Translations under genes and position numbers: made by a program
The notes under the pieces: generated by a model
Told to the model about the DNA's origin: nothing
Seen by the model: the letters and a program-made list of their open reading frames with translations, nothing else
Databases searched by the model: none
In this document: positions 61,167-64,000 of the stretch, piece by piece
How positions within the stretch are numbered: position 1 is the stretch's first letter
Layout of the letters: each line of letters begins with the position of its first letter
Source of the DNA: Asterias amurensis
Taxonomy: Eukaryota; Echinodermata; Asteroidea; Forcipulatida; Asteriidae
Length of the DNA stretch: 64,000 bases
Assembly: GCF_032118995.1 (NCBI RefSeq)
Contig: NC_092652.1
Coordinates: 21,256,044-21,320,043, forward strand
Direction: 5' to 3'

Positions 61167-61689
61167 ACTCACTCACATTGGGGGTGAATGATCTCCAGGA
61201 ACATACCTTTCAATATGCCCCTCCAAGGTAACTCAAGAAATCGCCCAACACCACAATCGCATCAAACAATGACAGTCGGATAACTTCACAATGAATATTG
61301 CTCATGTACGTGACCCAGCCCATATCAAAAGCACTCCGTGAACCCTCCTCACACAAAAGGTCCCGCGCAGTGTGTCCTTAATCGTTAATGTTCTCTTTTC
61401 TTTACGAACCCTGTGTTTGGGTGCAAATTGTTTTGTAACTTGACAATTATTATATTGTAAGTTACACCAGGTGACGTCAACACTTCACTTGCTGGTGTTT
61501 AAAGGGAAGATAAACAATGGCAATAACAACTTTTGGTTAGAAGCCTATACAGCTTTCTATCGTTATAAAGCATTTTGAGAAACATTTCATTTCGAAGTAA
61601 TGTGCATACGTACGAAAAATCAGTTCTTATGCCTCCCAAATTTGTAATATTATGAGAAGCGTTACGGTAACGCTTCTCAGATTTGTGTA

Positions 61690-61766
61690 GGTTTAGTACA
61701 CGATAAGAGATGTGTGTTTTTATTGATGTGGCGGCAATATACGCTTCCGTAGTTTATAATGACAGG
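61690..61766 (+). repeat. Flank shared with the GTACGTAC array
   Basis: GTACACGATAAGAGATGTGT and GATGTGGCGGCAATATACGC repeat the right border of the array at 52258-52320. Only half a palindromic unit is kept here. Confidence 0.65.
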
Positions 61767-61781
61767 AAAACCAATTAGCCA

Positions 61782-62124
61782 TTTGTAACCGTTTGTTATA
61801 AAATGCATGGTTAGAAAGATGATTTAAAAGTAGAATACAATAATCCACACAAATTTGCCTCGAAATTGCGTGGTTTTCCTATTACTTTGCGAACTAACAC
61901 GGTCGGCCATTTATGGGAGTCAAAAATTAGACTCCCATAAATGGCCGACCGTGTTAGTCGACGAGGTAAAAGGAAAACCACGCAATTTCGAGTGATACTT
62001 GTGTGGATCATTATATTCTACTTTTAAAATGTCATTTTAAACATATTTATGCATTTTATAACAAACGGTTACAAACGCTTTTCAAAGACCAACTCAACCA
62101 TTCCAAGGCAACGTGTTCCTTTAA
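61782..62124. mobile_element. Family C foldback MITE, left-truncated copy 5
   Basis: It enters at TTTGTAACCGTTTGTTATAA and keeps the centre and the complete right end. Confidence 0.8.
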
Positions 62125-62138
62125 ACATTCTAACCTCT

Positions 62139-62317
62139 CGACCTTTATCGTTGTGCAGCCATCTTGCATTTCTCCCAATGATATCAATGTTACCAAACCG
62201 AGGCTGGAAGAACAAAATAGTCTGGTTCCCATTTGCAAAATAATTATAAGCATTCATTATTGTTGTTCGATTCAAGGGACAAGACCAAGATGGAGGCAGC
62301 ATGATAAAGGTCTATAT
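62139..62317 (-). mobile_element. K foldback element, copy 2
   Basis: The reverse complement of 45558-45743, with AAGATGGAGGCAGCATGATA near the right end. It follows the family C copy within about 15 bases. Confidence 0.7.
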
Positions 62318-62841
62318 ATAGGGGTGTAACCTTTGGCTCTTTCATTCAGCCCTGTATTTGTTGTTATGTGTCAGAAACAAAACATGGTGTTGGTTTTCCT
62401 GGAAGGTGAACTAATTATTAGTCTTGGATGAATTGTAAAGTTCTCCTTAATGGTGTCGATTGATGACATACAGCATTCTTCTGCGGGGAAAGAAATGTGG
62501 TGACCACAAACCACAGTTATTCAGAAAAACAAAACTTGGACATTGTATCCAAGGGGGGTTCACTTGAACTTGAAGCTCATGATCATTTATCTACACTTCA
62601 AGTAATCATAATAACCATAATTACGTGCCTTTTCCCAAAGGATACAAAGCGGTGCGAGACCTAATCGTCAGCACACTGTAATGGTTTGCAAGCTTGCCGT
62701 GCTGTGGCGCGCGCAATAAGCTGCCAAGCCAGCCAGGTACACCGGGGCGAACCCCTTCTCTTTTCATTAAATGCACTGGATTCGTTTACATGCGTTTGCA
62801 CAACACATGAAACCAACGGCTGTACGTCCCATCCGAAGGAC

Positions 62842-62915
62842 GAAGCAATGGCAAAGTGTCTCTTGCTGACACAAGTGTCACGGCTGGGGATTCGAACCCT
62901 CACTCTGCTGCCTAT
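62842..62915 (-). repeat. SINE F fragment
   Basis: GACACAAGTGTCACGGCTGG and GATTCGAACCCTCACTCTGC match the middle of SINE F (16445-16795). Confidence 0.55.
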
Positions 62916-63202
62916 GTGCAACCTCCATTTTGTTTATGTGTTTACAATATTAGACTTGATTTCACTACTGAGTTCATGGTTATTGTGTGTACATCAAAGC
63001 ATAGAGGAAGGAAATTCCGAGCATGGAGTTAGCTACCTCCACAATCAGGGACACACATTTCACTCGGCCAGGCTACATGGTCAAAAACTTTTTAAAGTAG
63101 TGAAATAGCCTACGTAGCCAGAGGTGGGCAAGGGCCACGACCGCCCCACCCCAAGGAGATTGACAATTATACAAATGAGTAGTTCGGAACGGTAAATAGC
63201 AA

Positions 63203-63220
63203 CCCCCCCCCCCCCCCCCC
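63203..63220 (+). repeat. Poly(C) run
   Basis: Eighteen C residues in a row. The length may be unreliable in any assembly. Confidence 0.8.
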
Positions 63221-63358
63221 ACCAAAAATGTCTGGCCACTGCGCTGGAGATAATCGAAATCCCGAAACCCGAAACGCAAAATAGGCCAGTTACATCCCTA
63301 GGTAAGGCATTCCAAACGCCCCAAGAGGGCGCTATTTAAGGTTGTACTAGGCCTAACT

Positions 63359-63474
63359 TAGGCCGTGTCCGAATTGGCGACTTTGGCTACAGCTACGGCT
63401 AGATCAGCGCGTCTGTCAGTGTACGCGCGATCTAGCCGTAGCTGTAGCCGAAGCCGTCAATTCGGACACGGCCT
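63359..63474. mobile_element. Near-perfect foldback with AGGCCGTGTCCGAATTG ends
   Basis: AGGCCGTGTCCGAATTGGCG is mirrored by CGTCAATTCGGACACGGCCT. The inner arms GCTACAGCTACGGCTAGATC and GATCTAGCCGTAGCTGTAGC are perfect. The loop is about 25 bases. Confidence 0.75.
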
Positions 63475-64000
63475 TAGAAAGAAAAAAACCTGCACCAACT
63501 GACTGTAACCATCTGGGAAATATTTCTGTATCCTGCAAATTGTTTCATTTGTTATAAAATAAATTAATATTTGGGATAAACTGAAAAGAGATCTAATTTA
63601 CTGAAACGGGATACTCCTTTTGGTAAAAATTAGTGTAAAAGTGGTGGCAGGATACCCCCCCCCCCATCTGAATCACTGCAATATCAGGAGAAAGTGTTTG
63701 ACAACACTTATTTCTTGTAAGCACATGGGCATAACTTATATGCATGAAATCTCATTACACTGTTTCCTGTTAAAAACTGGGGGAACATTGGGGTATTGTT
63801 GTGGACAAAATGTATAGAAAAGGTCATTTCTTCTTTCAGAAACAAAATGTTGCGTGACCCGTTACAAAGAACATTGTTTACAGAAATTGGCAAAATGATG
63901 TAGAGAAACATTAATTGTGTAAATTTAGTCGTGGTGAGTTTTAATAAAACTTCAAATGCAGTTGTTAGTCAATTTAAGTACAGTTAACAAATAACTTTAA

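Larger units (their letters stand above)
49131..64000. other. Long stretch without a supported gene
   Basis: Reading both strands I find no chain of exons with domain content. It holds microsatellites, the GTACGTAC array (51915-52270), three family C copies, family B and B' copies, SINE copies, a K element and several one-copy foldbacks. Isolated possible exons near 51079-51189 (-) and 54715-54830 (+) are too weak to call. Between listed repeats (for example 50000-51900, 54700-56100, 56500-59100 and 62330-63350) I see nothing specific. Confidence 0.5.

Overview
This window is invertebrate nuclear DNA. Genes are split by GT-AG introns, spacing is wide, the background is AT-rich, and there is a dense load of short foldback DNA elements and tRNA-derived SINEs. 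The proteins and the repeat style fit a deuterostome invertebrate, most likely an echinoderm and perhaps a sea star. That placement is inference, since no search was run. I saw no retrovirus-like, Polinton-like or other viral remnant.

Five genes are supported and one more is only entered at its 3' end. (1) 102-546 (+): last two coding exons of a coiled-coil protein, with a degenerate tandem repeat beyond the stop. (2) 6635-12927 (+): GPATCH4-like nucleolar G-patch protein, five exons, two CACGTG boxes just upstream. (3) 14506-22907 (-): a twelve-exon gene joining an N-terminal Rieske [2Fe-2S] domain to a C-terminal DUF455 ferritin-like domain. (4) 23408-36830 (+): complete MCM6 replicative helicase subunit, 18 coding exons, 815 aa. 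Genes 3 and 4 are head to head across about 500 bp that holds an E2F-type site and a short duplicated block. (5) 41572-42841 (-): COA3, a small mitochondrial membrane factor for cytochrome c oxidase assembly, two exons. (6) 47518-48378 (-): sulfotransferase-like P-loop protein in one GC-rich coding exon, with a probable upstream non-coding exon and TATA box.

The rest is introns and intergenic DNA full of repeats. At least four foldback families have TTAA ends (called A, B, B' and C here). There are also a GGGCCC-ended foldback family (D), an ATATCG-rich element with an 8-bp target duplication, several one- or two-copy inverted-repeat elements, several tRNA-derived SINE families (E, F, G, H and I), and one decayed LINE 3' end in an MCM6 intron. 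About 49-64 kb has no gene I can support. Its oddest item is an array of about thirteen near-palindromic GTACGTAC units at 51.9-52.3 kb.

The best candidate for an undescribed system is the Rieske-DUF455 fusion. It puts an electron-transfer iron-sulphur domain and a di-iron-type helical bundle in one chain. In this copy, however, the second metal-binding motif cannot be found and the last one reads ExxQ instead of ExxH.
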